Shown here: positions 25,919 to 35,192 of the stretch, one piece after another
Layout: the number at the start of each line of letters is the position of its first letter
Numbering within the stretch: position 1 is the stretch's first letter
Source of the DNA: Pseudidiomarina homiensis
GTDB taxonomy: Bacteria > Pseudomonadota > Gammaproteobacteria > Enterobacterales > Alteromonadaceae
Assembly: GCF_003987225.1 (NCBI RefSeq)
Contig: NZ_PIPX01000002.1
Coordinates: 124,001 to 188,000, forward strand
Direction of reading: 5' to 3'
DNA length: 64,000 bases
Notes under the pieces: model-generated
Databases searched by the model: none
What the model was told of the DNA's origin: nothing
Seen by the model: only the letters and a program-made list of their open reading frames with translations
Program-made: the position numbers and the translations under genes

Positions 25919-26776
25919 TTATACATTAGGCGTAAACGCTCGCAGCCAAATATCAACGGTGACCGTGAGCGACGTCAACGCTTCGGCGCGGGCGCGACCA
26001 GCGCTTGAAGCGCGGTACAAGTGTGGCGTCATGGCTAGCAAATCGTGAATCAGTTCACGAGAAGGTAGTTCGACGCCAAACGTGACGCGCTCTTCAGAGA
26101 CCAGTGTCCAGGTGTCGGATACCGGTAAATTTGAAGGCTTTTCCTTCACCTCGTCGTAAATCACCTGCTTAAGCTGATGCAAGTGACTCGGTGCGGGGTC
26201 GACCATAATGAGCCGACCGTCAGCACTAAGCACGCGGCTAAACTCGCTTTCGACCGGAAATCCAAATACGCACAATAAGGTGTCGATACTGTGATCGGGG
26301 ACCGGAATACTGCTATTCGACGCGACTAACCACGACACGCGAGGATCGCGCTTGGCGGCGGCTTGCACGGCCCATTTGGAAATATCTAACGCGGCCGCTT
26401 TACAGGCCACATCGCGGGCATTGGCCGCATCAAGCACGTGGCGCAGGTAGTAACCTTCACCGCAGCCGGCATCAAGCAATGCTCCGACGGGTTGCGTCAA
26501 CACCGCCGCCGCTAAAGCTTCAGCCAAAGGCGCATAAAAACCTTCGGCTAAAAAGCGTGCACGAGCCTGTACCATTGCTTTGCTATCGCCCGGGTCTTTC
26601 GAGCGCTTCTTCTGCACCGGTAGCAAATTTACATAGCCTTGCTTCGCGACATCGAAGCTATGGCCATGTTCACAGCGCCAGGTTTTGTCGTTCAGTGTTA
26701 AACCCGCGCCGTCCAGCGGGCAACAAAGATGGGGAAAAGGTCGAATCACGGTGCTCTTATCTTGCGAAATCGTCAT
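25919..26776 (-). CDS. rlmA: 23S rRNA (guanine(745)-N1)-methyltransferase RlmA
   Basis: I place the start at the ATG at 26776 (MTISQDKSTVIRPFPHL), giving 286 aa; the longer open frame to 27022 would run into the promoter and start of the divergent gene. The N-terminal zinc-ribbon-like part (LCCPLDGAGL, WRCEHGHSFDVAKQGYVNLLPVQKKRSKDPGDSK) is diagnostic, followed by a class I methyltransferase domain (LLDAGCGEGYYL, AALDISKWAVQAA). It methylates G745 in helix 35 of 23S rRNA. Confidence 0.93.
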   Translation of the reverse strand: MTISQDKSTVIRPFPHLCCPLDGAGLTLNDKTWRCEHGHSFDVAKQGYVNLLPVQKKRSKDPGDSKAMVQARARFLAEGFYAPLAEALAAAVLTQPVGALLDAGCGEGYYLRHVLDAANARDVACKAAALDISKWAVQAAAKRDPRVSWLVASNSSIPVPDHSIDTLLCVFGFPVESEFSRVLSADGRLIMVDPAPSHLHQLKQVIYDEVKEKPSNLPVSDTWTLVSEERVTFGVELPSRELIHDLLAMTPHLYRASSAGRARAEALTSLTVTVDIWLRAFTPNV

Positions 26777-26945
26777 GGCGCTAGTGTAAGGCAATTCCGC
26801 CGCAAATGTGAGTCGAATCGAGAGCTTATTCGGCGCACAGCATGAGCCGATTGCGACAAACGCAGCAAATGAGCTGATAAACGGGCTCGCACCTCGCAGC
26901 AATGCAAGTACAATGAAAACACTATAAGAACCAGAGGAAGTCAAA

Positions 26946-28814
26946 ATGTACAAAGCCAAAGTCGCAGCGGCCGTATCGCTGGCGTTATTCATGAGTGCTT
27001 GTTCAGAAGCACCGCGCACCACCGAAGCAGAGAACCAGTCACCAAACGCACAAGCCCAAACAGCTCCAGAAAACTACAGCGCTGAAGTCATTGCTGCTGA
27101 GTCAGAAAAAGCGAACCAGCTGTTTGAAGAAATCTTCATGGCGAATGTTATGCGCAGCCCGATGTTCCAAACCCGTTTGGGCATCAAAGACAATCAAGAC
27201 AAGTGGGATGATTTGTCTGAGCAGCATGATGCTGAAGGCCTTGCCATGGCGAAAGAGCATTTAGCGCAAGTGGAAGCGATTGATCCAGCGCAACTCAATG
27301 AGCAAACTCGGTTAAGCTGGAAACTCATGAAGCAAGAGCTTGAAGAAGGCATTGCCGACTACAAATGGCGTCACTACAACTACCCTGTGAACCAAATGTT
27401 CGGCATGCACTCCAGTGTCGCGGCATTGCTGATCAACCAACACGGCATTGAAGAAGTGAAAGATGCCGAAGACTACATTGCGCGTCTGAACGGCTTGCCA
27501 GAGTTGTTTGACCAACTTGGTGAAAACCTTAAGTTGCGGGCCGAAAAAGGCATTATTGCGCCGAAATTTGTCTATCCGTACGTGATCAGTGACAGCAAAA
27601 ACATTATTACCGGTGCGCCATTTGATGACGGTGACGCCAGCGCATTGTGGGATGACTTCACTGGCAAACTGGAAAATCTCGACATCGATGAAAGCCAGTA
27701 CAATGAACTGGTGAGCCAAGCTCAAACGGCGATGTTGGAGTCGGTGAAACCTGCTTACGAGAACCTTATTAGCGTGGTCGAAGATCTTGAAGCGCAAGCC
27801 AACACCAAAGACGGTGCGTGGAAATTCCCTGACGGCGAAGCGTTCTACAACAATGCGCTACAACGCACCACAACTACTGATTTAACCGCCAACGAAATCC
27901 ACGAAATTGGCTTAAGCGAAGTGGCTCGTATTCATGACGAAATGCGCGTGATCATGAACAAAGTCGGCTTTGACGGCACCTTGCAAGAGTTCTTCGTGCA
28001 TATGCGTAATAACGAAGACTTTATCTATCCTGATACCGAAGAAGGTCGTGCGCGCTACCTAAGCGAAGCGAAAGAAATCATCGATGTGATGCGTGGCCGT
28101 TTAGACGAACTGTTCTTAACCAAGCCAAAAGCAGACATGATCGTGAAAGCGGTTGAACCGTTCCGCGAAAAGTCAGCAGGTAAAGCGTTCTATCAGCAAC
28201 CGTCAATGGATGGCACGCGCCCAGGTACTTACTACGCCAACTTGTACGATATGGCGTCGATGCCGACGTACCAAATGGAAGCTTTGGCTTACCACGAAGG
28301 TATTCCGGGTCACCACATGCAAATTGCCATTCAACAAGAGCTGGAAAACGTACCTAACTTCCGTAAGTTCGGTCGTGTGACGGCGTACTCTGAAGGCTGG
28401 GGCTTGTACACAGAGAAGTTGCCAAAAGAAATCGGCTTCTACCAAGACCCGTACTCAGACTTTGGCCGCTTAGCGATGGAACTGTGGCGTGCTTGCCGTT
28501 TGGTGGTCGATACCGGTATCCACTCGAAGAAATGGACGCGTGAAGAAGGTATCGAGTATTACGTGAACAACACACCAAACGCTCGCGCTGACGCGGTGAA
28601 AATGGTTGAACGTCACATTGTCATGCCAGGCCAAGCCACCGCTTACAAAATCGGCATGAACAAGATCTTGGAACTTCGTGCGAAAGCCAAAGAAGCCCTT
28701 GGCGAGCAATTCGATATTCGTGAATTCCATGACGTGATCTTGGCCAATGGTCCAGTACCGCTGAACATTCTTGAGCAATTTGTGGACGAGTATATTGCTT
28801 CGAAGCAGAGCTAA
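26946..28814 (+). CDS. DUF885 lipoprotein, probable zinc metallopeptidase
   Basis: The 622-aa protein has a lipoprotein signal (lipobox LFMSAC, Cys19) and the DUF885 body. The motif AYHEGIPGHHMQ (about residues 442-453) is a gluzincin-type HExxGHH site, and SEGWGLYTEKL supplies the downstream Glu. DUF885 proteins are predicted peptidases of the outer-membrane or periplasmic space; the substrate is unknown. AGAGGAAG precedes the ATG. A strong terminator follows. Confidence 0.9.
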   Translation: MYKAKVAAAVSLALFMSACSEAPRTTEAENQSPNAQAQTAPENYSAEVIAAESEKANQLFEEIFMANVMRSPMFQTRLGIKDNQDKWDDLSEQHDAEGLAMAKEHLAQVEAIDPAQLNEQTRLSWKLMKQELEEGIADYKWRHYNYPVNQMFGMHSSVAALLINQHGIEEVKDAEDYIARLNGLPELFDQLGENLKLRAEKGIIAPKFVYPYVISDSKNIITGAPFDDGDASALWDDFTGKLENLDIDESQYNELVSQAQTAMLESVKPAYENLISVVEDLEAQANTKDGAWKFPDGEAFYNNALQRTTTTDLTANEIHEIGLSEVARIHDEMRVIMNKVGFDGTLQEFFVHMRNNEDFIYPDTEEGRARYLSEAKEIIDVMRGRLDELFLTKPKADMIVKAVEPFREKSAGKAFYQQPSMDGTRPGTYYANLYDMASMPTYQMEALAYHEGIPGHHMQIAIQQELENVPNFRKFGRVTAYSEGWGLYTEKLPKEIGFYQDPYSDFGRLAMELWRACRLVVDTGIHSKKWTREEGIEYYVNNTPNARADAVKMVERHIVMPGQATAYKIGMNKILELRAKAKEALGEQFDIREFHDVILANGPVPLNILEQFVDEYIASKQS

Positions 28815-28859
28815 AAGCCGCTGCGCGCGACCTCGTCGAAGTGCGCAGCTTGCTCCCTC

Positions 28860-28900
28860 ATTGCCGCACAGCGTTGTAGAACCTGTGCGGCAATTTTTTT
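28860..28900 (+). terminator. Rho-independent terminator after DUF885 gene
   Basis: A 12-bp perfect stem, ATTGCCGCACAG with CTGTGCGGCAAT, is followed by seven T bases on the plus strand. Confidence 0.9.
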
Positions 28901-28971
28901 GCCCATGTAAACCCCGTCTAAGCGAAATGCGTCTAAACTGTCGATAACAAGAAGCAATAGGAAGCTAAACA

Positions 28972-29667
28972 ATGAAACTAACAGTTATTGCCGTCGCGGC
29001 AGCAAGTTTATTAACGGGTTGTGTCGTGTATGCCAATGGTTCAGGTGGCTGGGGTGACGACGACCTTAAGCATGAGACGCGTGAGCTGAGCCTGGCTGCA
29101 GCCGATTTAACGCGATTCGAAATCGACGCGGGTGCGGGAAGTCTTGAGGTGGTTGGTGAACAAGGTCGCAGCGTCATCGATGTCGTTGCCGAGGTTTACT
29201 ACAACGAAAAAGATGAGATTGAGTTGTCGTTGACGCAAGACGGTGACCAAGCCGAATTAGTGGCCGATGCATCGCGCAGCGGCTGGAGCGACTCGAGTCC
29301 GCATATTAATTTAACGGTGTACATGCCCGAAGCGATGGCGCTCGACGTGAATGACGGCTCGGGTTCGATCAGCATTAGCGGCATCGACGCTGACGTTGCT
29401 ATTCATGATGGCTCAGGCAGCCTTGAAGTGAGGGATATCGGCGGCGATCTCGATATTGACGACGGTTCTGGAAGCATCGATGTTCGTGACGTGCAAGGTG
29501 ACATAATGGTCGATGATGGCTCGGGCAGTATCTATATCAACGATGTCGCCGGCAAAGTGACCATCGACGACGGCTCGGGTAGCATCACCGTCCGCAATGC
29601 AGGTGATCTGGACATTATCGATGACGGTTCAGGTAGTGTTTCCACCGAAAATGTTGGCAATCATTAA
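28972..29667 (+). CDS. DUF4097-like beta-repeat lipoprotein
   Basis: The 231-aa protein has a lipobox (LLTGC, Cys17) and an acidic, all-beta body. From about residue 124 there are six copies of an 18-19-residue unit each starting with DGSGS, a regular right-handed beta-helix pattern as in the DUF4097 family. The aspartates at each turn could bind calcium, although the motif is not the RTX nonapeptide. TAGGAAG precedes the ATG. Surface or periplasmic role is unknown. Confidence 0.75.
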   Translation: MKLTVIAVAAASLLTGCVVYANGSGGWGDDDLKHETRELSLAAADLTRFEIDAGAGSLEVVGEQGRSVIDVVAEVYYNEKDEIELSLTQDGDQAELVADASRSGWSDSSPHINLTVYMPEAMALDVNDGSGSISISGIDADVAIHDGSGSLEVRDIGGDLDIDDGSGSIDVRDVQGDIMVDDGSGSIYINDVAGKVTIDDGSGSITVRNAGDLDIIDDGSGSVSTENVGNH

Positions 29668-29676
29668 CGTTAACAG

Positions 29677-30471
29677 TTAACGCGTCAGCCAGCGATTCGT
29701 CAGGCGCTTCAGCCAGTTCGGCGAGAGCTTGCTGGCGCCCAACATCAGCTTGGTTTGCAATCCCACTGGCCAGTGCACGCGGCTGCCGCGGTAGTGCGCC
29801 ATTTTGTAGACCGTGGCGGCAATGTCTTCTGGTGTTAAGCGTACGCCCAAGCGTTTCACGCTGCCAGCATCCATGTTGGTGACCATACGGGTGCGCACGA
29901 ACAACGGCATCACATCCATGACCTTCACGCTATGCGGCGCCCATTCAAGATCTAGCGCTTCGGTGATGCCGCGCACGGCAAACTTGCTCGTTGAATACAC
30001 TGCCAATGAGGGCTGCCCATAGATTGCACTCGCGGAACTCATATTAATGACTCGCGCGCCGTGCTCACTCGTTGCCGCTTGCTTTAGGTAGGGTAAGGCG
30101 AGGTAGCTGCCCGCGAGCACGCCTTGTACGTTGACATCAATGAGCTTCTGCTGACTTTCTAAAGTGTTATCGGCGAACGGCCCCGAACATAAAATTCCGG
30201 CATTGTTGAAGAGAAGATTGAGCTTACCGTCGGTATGCGAGGTAAAGTCGGTAAGTGCCTGTTGCCAGCTCTCGTTATTAGTGACATCTAACTCGCCAGT
30301 GACGAGCCGCGTGCGCTGTTCTTCGTTAAGCTCTGTTGCGAGTGCCGCTAATCCCTCACGGTCAACATCATAAGCGCCGACACACCAACCTTCAGCCAGA
30401 AACTTCAGCGCCGTTGCTTTGCCGATGCCTGCTGCTGCACCAGAAATAAAGATCGCAGGCGCTGCCGTCAT
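29677..30471 (-). CDS. SDR-family oxidoreductase
   Basis: This 264-aa short-chain dehydrogenase has the nucleotide-binding GAAAGIGKATA, the NNAG motif and the catalytic Ser-Tyr-Lys (INMSSASAIYGQPSLAVYSTSKFAV). The Asp of YDVDREG after beta-2 suggests preference for NAD over NADP. The C-terminus is basic. The gene is convergent with the DUF4097 gene (9 bp apart) and divergent from the LysE-type gene. Substrate unknown. Confidence 0.88.
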   Translation of the reverse strand: MTAAPAIFISGAAAGIGKATALKFLAEGWCVGAYDVDREGLAALATELNEEQRTRLVTGELDVTNNESWQQALTDFTSHTDGKLNLLFNNAGILCSGPFADNTLESQQKLIDVNVQGVLAGSYLALPYLKQAATSEHGARVINMSSASAIYGQPSLAVYSTSKFAVRGITEALDLEWAPHSVKVMDVMPLFVRTRMVTNMDAGSVKRLGVRLTPEDIAATVYKMAHYRGSRVHWPVGLQTKLMLGASKLSPNWLKRLTNRWLTR

Positions 30472-30570
30472 AAGAGGTCCACCATAAAAAGTCCGCCATA
30501 AGAATGAATTAGCTGTTGGGTTCCATTATCATCAGGGTTTCGGAAAAAGGTCAACGTAAGGGGGCGCGGA

Positions 30571-31206
30571 GTGGAGTTGTTAAGCACGTTTTTTATGGGC
30601 GCGGTGATTTCCGGCGGCCTGATTGTGGCCATCGGCAGCCAGAATGCCTTTTTGCTGAAAACCGGCTTAACGCAAAACCATCCGTTTGCCGCAGCCACCG
30701 TCTGCTTTGTCGGTGATATTCTTTTGATCGGTGCGGGCGTGTTCGGTGTTGGCGCGCTATTTGCGCTGGAAAGCATTTGGGGTTTGCTGCTGAGTGTTGC
30801 CGGTTCGTTATTTTTGCTGTGGTACGGCACCAACGCCTTGAAAGCGGCGCGCGTGGGTGACAGCAAACTAAGTGTTACCGACGACGACACCGCCAAAACC
30901 AGCTTAAAAGCCACGCTCGGCATGGCCTTTGCTATGACCTTTTTGAACCCGCATGTGTACATCGACACCGTCGTACTGGTCGGTGGCGTTACCGCCAGCC
31001 TCGAGGACAGCTTACGCCCTTGGTTTGTCTCTGGTGCCCTACTGGCTTCAGCCACCTGGTTCTACAGCCTCATGTTTGTGGCAAAAAAGCTCTCGGGCGT
31101 GCTCAACAAGCCTAAAGCTTGGCGCGTCATCAACACCTTGATAGGCCTGCTCATGTACTTGATAGCCGCAAAACTACTCTACGACGCTGCGCAAGCATGG
31201 TTATAA
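30571..31206 (+). CDS. LysE/ArgO-family amino-acid exporter
   Basis: The 211-aa inner-membrane protein has about six helices and the family hallmarks GSQNAFLLKTGL near the N-terminus and TFLNPHVYIDTVVLVGG in the middle. It resembles ArgO (arginine exporter, 211 aa in E. coli). The GTG start has AAGGGGG 8 bases upstream. No LysG/ArgP regulator is adjacent. The exported amino acid is inferred only from family. Confidence 0.85.
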   Translation: MELLSTFFMGAVISGGLIVAIGSQNAFLLKTGLTQNHPFAAATVCFVGDILLIGAGVFGVGALFALESIWGLLLSVAGSLFLLWYGTNALKAARVGDSKLSVTDDDTAKTSLKATLGMAFAMTFLNPHVYIDTVVLVGGVTASLEDSLRPWFVSGALLASATWFYSLMFVAKKLSGVLNKPKAWRVINTLIGLLMYLIAAKLLYDAAQAWL

Positions 31207-31220
31207 ACTTTAAAAACGGT

Positions 31221-31245
31221 ATTGCGAACCATTCGCATTTGCATT
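31221..31245. promoter_or_regulatory. Probable Fur box upstream of siderophore receptor
   Basis: ATTGCGAACCATTCGCATTT and the following GCATT resemble the marine gammaproteobacterial Fur site (AATGCGAAT-N-ATTCGCATT). It is 50 bp before a TonB receptor gene, which supports iron repression. Confidence 0.6.
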
Positions 31246-31292
31246 AAGATCGCCGGCATCTTGATTTTAACGATGCCGAAGAGGATCTTGTT

Positions 31293-33440
31293 GTGAAAAT
31301 GCTGTCTCGTGTTGCCGTAGCTGTGAGCCTTGCGCTTGCCCCACAAGCTTTTGCTGCTGAAATGCAAACCATGGAAGCCATGGAGCGCCTAGAAATTAAA
31401 GGCGAGCAGCAAAGTGGCTATTTATCGAAAGAACAGGAATCCGCGTCCAAGCTGGATATCAGCATCAAAGAAACTCCGCAAACTGTGACGGTGATCAGTG
31501 CAGAAAAACTGAAAGACTTTGCCTTGCATGACCTCAACAGTGCCCTAGAAAACTCTGCGACAATTAACGTCGAGCAAGTTGAAAGTGACCGTACTTATTA
31601 CACTTCGCGTGGTTTCGCAGTGAACAATTTCCAAGTTGACGGCTTAGGGCTACCGCTAATCAATGACAACACCCACGGGCGCGTCGACGCGGCTTTGTAT
31701 GAGCGCATCGAAGTGGTACATGGCGCGAACGGCATTATGACCGGTGTCGGTAGCCCGTCAGCGACGGTCAACTTGGTGCGTAAGCGGCCAAAAAGTGAAA
31801 ACCAAGGTTACGTGAGTGCCACCATTGGCTCGTGGAACACCAAACGTCTTGAAGCCGATTACTCTGCGGTCGTGAATGATGCCTTCCGCGTGCGGACTGT
31901 CGTCGTCGCCGATGACCGCGAATCGCATCTCGATCGTTATGCCAACGAGAGCCAAGTCTTTTATGCCGTTGCGGATTATGCGCCAACCAACAACACCTTG
32001 ATCACCTTCGGTCACAGCGAGACCAACAGCGAAACCGACGGCAACTTGTGGGGCGCCCTAACGCTTTATTACGGTGACGGCACGCCAACGAACTTTGATC
32101 GCAGCACTAACATCGCCGCCGATTGGTCGGAGTGGAACGTCCAAGAAAGCCGCAGTTTCATTGACCTTGAAACAGCATTGAGCGACCGTTGGAATCTGCG
32201 CATGGCCTACAATCGCGTGCGTACCGACGAAGATAGTCATCTGTTCTACACTTACTTGGCAGACCCTGCTACGGGTCTTGATCCAGAAACTGGGTTGGGC
32301 TTAGTTGGCTACGGCAGTGAATACGACTTGGACGACAAACAAGATACGTTTGATGCCTATGTTAGTGGCAGCTTCCGTGCTTTCGGCCAAGACCATCAAC
32401 TGGTAGTGGGCGCTAACTATTCGCGTTTGGACTACATCGACACCAGCTTGTACGACTTCCACACCGGCAACGGCTTTCCCGCCATGCCAGCGCTCGAAGA
32501 CTGGAACGGTAATACGCCATTCCCTGAGTTCACCGATGGTTTAGCCGGCAGTGATATCGAGAACACGCAAAAAGCGGTGTACCTACAAGGTCGCTTCTCA
32601 GTAACTGACGACTTTAAAGTGCTTGCTGGTGGTCGGTACAACAGCTTTGAAACTGAGGGCATGGGTTACGGGGTGGACAATTCGCGCGACGAAAGCGAAT
32701 TCGTGCCGTATTTCGGCCTAACCTATGCCGTGACTGACGCCCTAACCGTGTATGGTTCGTACACCGAAACTTTCATGGCGCAAAACCTGCGTGACGAAAA
32801 CTTCGAGCGTTTGCCAGCCCTAACCGGCAAGAACAGCGAAGTGGGTTTCAAAGCTGATTTGTTCAATGGCGGAGCGCTGTTATCCGCCGCCTACTTTAAT
32901 GTGCAGCAAGAGAACTTAGGCGTGGGCGCAGGTGATGTAGTGAACCCAGCAACCGGCGTGCCAGAGCCGGTCTACCGCGCCGTTGACGGTATTGAAAGCA
33001 AAGGTTTCGAGGTTGAGCTCGCTGGCGAAATTCTCCCTGGATTACAAGGCAACGTCGCTTTGACCTCGTTCGCTATTGAAGGTGACCAACTGGTCGAGAA
33101 CTACACCCCAGAAAACCTATTCCGTAGTTCTTTGACCTATCGCCCTGCCAGCTTGGATAAGCTGAAACTTGGCGCCACCTACATCTGGCAAGACAAAATC
33201 TCACGTATGCAGGGGACCGTTAGTGATGTGTACGCCAACGCAGGCGAAGCAATTGTCACCACACAAGAAGCCTATGGTCGGCTAAATCTGATGGCCAGCT
33301 ACCAGCTCACTGACGCCGTAACCGTTAGCGTAAATGCTAACAACGTTACCGATGAAAAGTACTTGAACAGCCTATTGTGGGCACAAGGCTACTACGGCGC
33401 TGAGCGTAATTATTCAGCTAATCTAACGTACGCGTTTTAA
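31293..33440 (+). CDS. TonB-dependent siderophore receptor (FhuE/FpvA-like)
   Basis: The GTG at 31293 lies 8 bases after GAGG and begins a signal peptide (MKMLSRVAVAVSLALAPQAFAA). The 715-aa outer-membrane protein has a plug domain (about 50-200: ETPQTVTVISAEKLKDF, YTSRGFAVNNFQVDGLGLP, RIEVVHGANGIMTGVGSPSATVNLVRKRP) and a 22-strand-type beta barrel ending in aromatic Phe (ANLTYAF). The plug pattern is that of the ferric-siderophore class such as FhuE (coprogen, rhodotorulic acid) and FpvA. A PepSY protein gene follows by 16 bp. Confidence 0.92.
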   Translation: MKMLSRVAVAVSLALAPQAFAAEMQTMEAMERLEIKGEQQSGYLSKEQESASKLDISIKETPQTVTVISAEKLKDFALHDLNSALENSATINVEQVESDRTYYTSRGFAVNNFQVDGLGLPLINDNTHGRVDAALYERIEVVHGANGIMTGVGSPSATVNLVRKRPKSENQGYVSATIGSWNTKRLEADYSAVVNDAFRVRTVVVADDRESHLDRYANESQVFYAVADYAPTNNTLITFGHSETNSETDGNLWGALTLYYGDGTPTNFDRSTNIAADWSEWNVQESRSFIDLETALSDRWNLRMAYNRVRTDEDSHLFYTYLADPATGLDPETGLGLVGYGSEYDLDDKQDTFDAYVSGSFRAFGQDHQLVVGANYSRLDYIDTSLYDFHTGNGFPAMPALEDWNGNTPFPEFTDGLAGSDIENTQKAVYLQGRFSVTDDFKVLAGGRYNSFETEGMGYGVDNSRDESEFVPYFGLTYAVTDALTVYGSYTETFMAQNLRDENFERLPALTGKNSEVGFKADLFNGGALLSAAYFNVQQENLGVGAGDVVNPATGVPEPVYRAVDGIESKGFEVELAGEILPGLQGNVALTSFAIEGDQLVENYTPENLFRSSLTYRPASLDKLKLGATYIWQDKISRMQGTVSDVYANAGEAIVTTQEAYGRLNLMASYQLTDAVTVSVNANNVTDEKYLNSLLWAQGYYGAERNYSANLTYAF

Positions 33441-33456
33441 GGGCTTATAAACAAAA

Positions 33457-34584
33457 ATGAGCATGCGAAAAACACTGCATAAGTGGCATGGCTGGCTGGG
33501 GATCATTTTTATGATCCCCTTTCTGCTTATTTGCCTGACCGGAAGTATTCTTATTTTCAAAAAAGAAATCGACAGCGTCTTGCTACCTAAGGTGGCAACT
33601 TTAGCGCCGTCCGACGCACCCCGCTTGCCACTCGACACCTTGAAAGCTAGCGTCAACGAACAACTACCCGCCTACGAAATCGGTAGTTGGGAAATCTTCC
33701 CAGCTGGGCACGACGAAGCCGACCGCGTGTTCGTCATCAAAGAAGGCACCGACATTTGGCACAAGGTGCATTTGAATCCGTACACCGGTGAGCTGCAAAG
33801 CCAACCCACGGAACCGAGCCATTACCTGACCGATTGGCTGGTAGAGTTGCATTACACCTTGCTACTGAACGACCTTGAAGGGCTCGATTTTAGTTTTGCC
33901 ACCGAGCATTTGGGCTTACTGATCGGCTTAACCCTTGGGCTGTTTCTGTTGTTTATGGGCGTGTCGGGCTTGATTATGTATCGCCGTTTTTGGGCGCGCT
34001 TTTTCACCTTGCGTTGGAATCAGCGTATGCTGGTGGTATTCAGTGACCTGCACAAAATGGCGGGTACGTTCGCGTCACCGGTACTGCTGGTGCTGGGCAT
34101 TACCGGCGTGTACTACAACGGCCTGATTTTTTATGAAGAGTGGACCGAGCATGGCGGCGGCAAAGCGCATCACATCATGACCGAGCGTTTGTACAGCGAC
34201 GAGGTGAACATTGATGCGCTGGTAGCGGATAGCCGTGAACGCATCGATGGCTTCAAGCCCACGTACTTGCTGTTCCCCTACGAACCTGAGCTACCGTTCA
34301 CCGTCTTTGGCCGCGCGCCAACTGCGAATCCGTTGCTGAGTAACTACGGCAGCGTGTCGAACTATGACGCCTTCAGCGGTGATTACCTAAGTACCTATAA
34401 CCTGAACGAGCAGAGCGTAGGCATGAAAACCCTCGACGCTTTTCGTCGTTTGCATTTTGGCACCTGGGGCGGTCTCGCCGTGAAAATTTGGTATAGTTTT
34501 GTCGGCGTACTACCCTTATTGTTAGCCATTACTGGCACCTACATTTGGTGGCAGCGACGCAGCAAGCGCGCGCGGCGGCGCTGA
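33457..34584 (+). CDS. PepSY-associated membrane protein, probable siderophore-iron reductase
   Basis: The 375-aa protein has four transmembrane helices (about 10-32, 145-170, 195-220, 340-362) and a PepSY-type periplasmic loop between them. The first helix region KTLHKWHGWLG and other membrane histidines (LHYTLLL, FSDLHKMAG, FRRLHFGTWGG) are typical of the PepSY_TM iron-uptake family, which is thought to bind haem and reduce ferric siderophores. It is in an operon with the receptor. Confidence 0.88.
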   Translation: MSMRKTLHKWHGWLGIIFMIPFLLICLTGSILIFKKEIDSVLLPKVATLAPSDAPRLPLDTLKASVNEQLPAYEIGSWEIFPAGHDEADRVFVIKEGTDIWHKVHLNPYTGELQSQPTEPSHYLTDWLVELHYTLLLNDLEGLDFSFATEHLGLLIGLTLGLFLLFMGVSGLIMYRRFWARFFTLRWNQRMLVVFSDLHKMAGTFASPVLLVLGITGVYYNGLIFYEEWTEHGGGKAHHIMTERLYSDEVNIDALVADSRERIDGFKPTYLLFPYEPELPFTVFGRAPTANPLLSNYGSVSNYDAFSGDYLSTYNLNEQSVGMKTLDAFRRLHFGTWGGLAVKIWYSFVGVLPLLLAITGTYIWWQRRSKRARRR

Positions 34585-34609
34585 AGATTGACGGTCATAA
34601 CTTGCCAGG

Positions 34610-34631
34610 TTGTACAATGTTAAGTACAATG
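34610..34631. promoter_or_regulatory. yefM operator with TGTACA core
   Basis: TTGTACA and its inverse GTACAA are separated by six bases about 35 bp before yefM. YefM-YoeB complexes bind operators with a TGTACA core, so this is the autoregulation site. Confidence 0.65.
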
Positions 34632-34663
34632 ATTGTTGCTCTACAACAAAGTGAGGCAGTATT

Positions 34664-34933
34664 ATGACCGTCAAAGTAATTACCTATAGCGAGGCTCGTG
34701 CGTCGCTGAAAGGGTATATGGAGTCGGTGGCAGAGGATCATATTCCAACCGTCATTACGAGTCAGCGCGGGCGTCCTGTCGTGATGCTCTCATTGGAAGA
34801 TTTCACCAGCATGGAAGAGACCATTCATTTGCTAAGCTCTCCGGTAAACGCTTCACGTTTAGCCGAATCGATTGAGCAGTTTAAGCAAGGTAAGGCCTCG
34901 CAGCGGGGCCTGATCGATGACAAAGAAGAATGA
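34664..34933 (+). CDS. yefM: Antitoxin of the YefM/Phd family
   Basis: The 89-aa antitoxin begins MTVKVITYSEARASLKGYMESV and has VITSQRGRPVVMLSLEDFTSMEETIHLLSSPVNASRL, the YefM pattern. The N-terminal half binds DNA; the acidic C-terminus binds the toxin. AGTGAGGCAG precedes the ATG. It overlaps the toxin gene by 17 bp. Confidence 0.95.
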   Translation: MTVKVITYSEARASLKGYMESVAEDHIPTVITSQRGRPVVMLSLEDFTSMEETIHLLSSPVNASRLAESIEQFKQGKASQRGLIDDKEE

Positions 34934-35192
34934 CTGCCTGTTGAGCTGGACGTCTCATGGCTGGGAAGATTATTTGTCATGGGAACAGCAACCGAAAAAG
35001 CGTAAAGCCATTAATAAACTGATCAAGGAATGTATGCGTACTCCTTTTAAGGGTACAGGTAAACCGGAGCCCCTCAAAGGAAGTTTATCAGGCTTTTGGT
35101 CGCGGCGAATTGATCGGGAACACCGCTTAGTTTATCACTATGAAGAAGGGCATTTGACTATATTGCAATGCCGCTATCATTATGAAAAATAA
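34917..35192 (+). CDS. yoeB: Toxin of the Txe/YoeB family, ribosome-dependent mRNA endonuclease
   Basis: The 91-aa toxin has the full YoeB set: the Glu of GKPEPLKG, the Arg of SRRIDREHRLVY and the terminal HY pair in CRYHYEK, which are the catalytic residues of YoeB. It cleaves mRNA at the ribosomal A site when free of YefM. Its final codons overlap the start of the DUF547 gene by 11 bp, so a host-type gene is translationally joined to the TA module. Confidence 0.95.
   Translation: MTKKNDCLLSWTSHGWEDYLSWEQQPKKRKAINKLIKECMRTPFKGTGKPEPLKGSLSGFWSRRIDREHRLVYHYEEGHLTILQCRYHYEK

Noticed and set aside
25919-26776. Loss of a zinc ligand in RlmA (CPLD instead of CPLC)
   Set aside because: CPLDG is, as far as I recall, a common variant in RlmA of other gammaproteobacteria, so it is not unusual.
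26777-27022. Longer RlmA start
   Set aside because: The extension has no family resemblance and overlaps the start of the divergent DUF885 gene; the ATG at 26776 gives the normal N-terminus.
29340-29640. RTX calcium-binding repeats in the DUF4097-like lipoprotein
   Set aside because: The repeat is 18-19 residues with DGSGS, not the GGxGxDxUx nonapeptide.
30468-31055. Minus-strand 195-codon open frame opposite the LysE-type gene
   Set aside because: Composition and lack of any motif mark it as the shadow of the exporter gene.
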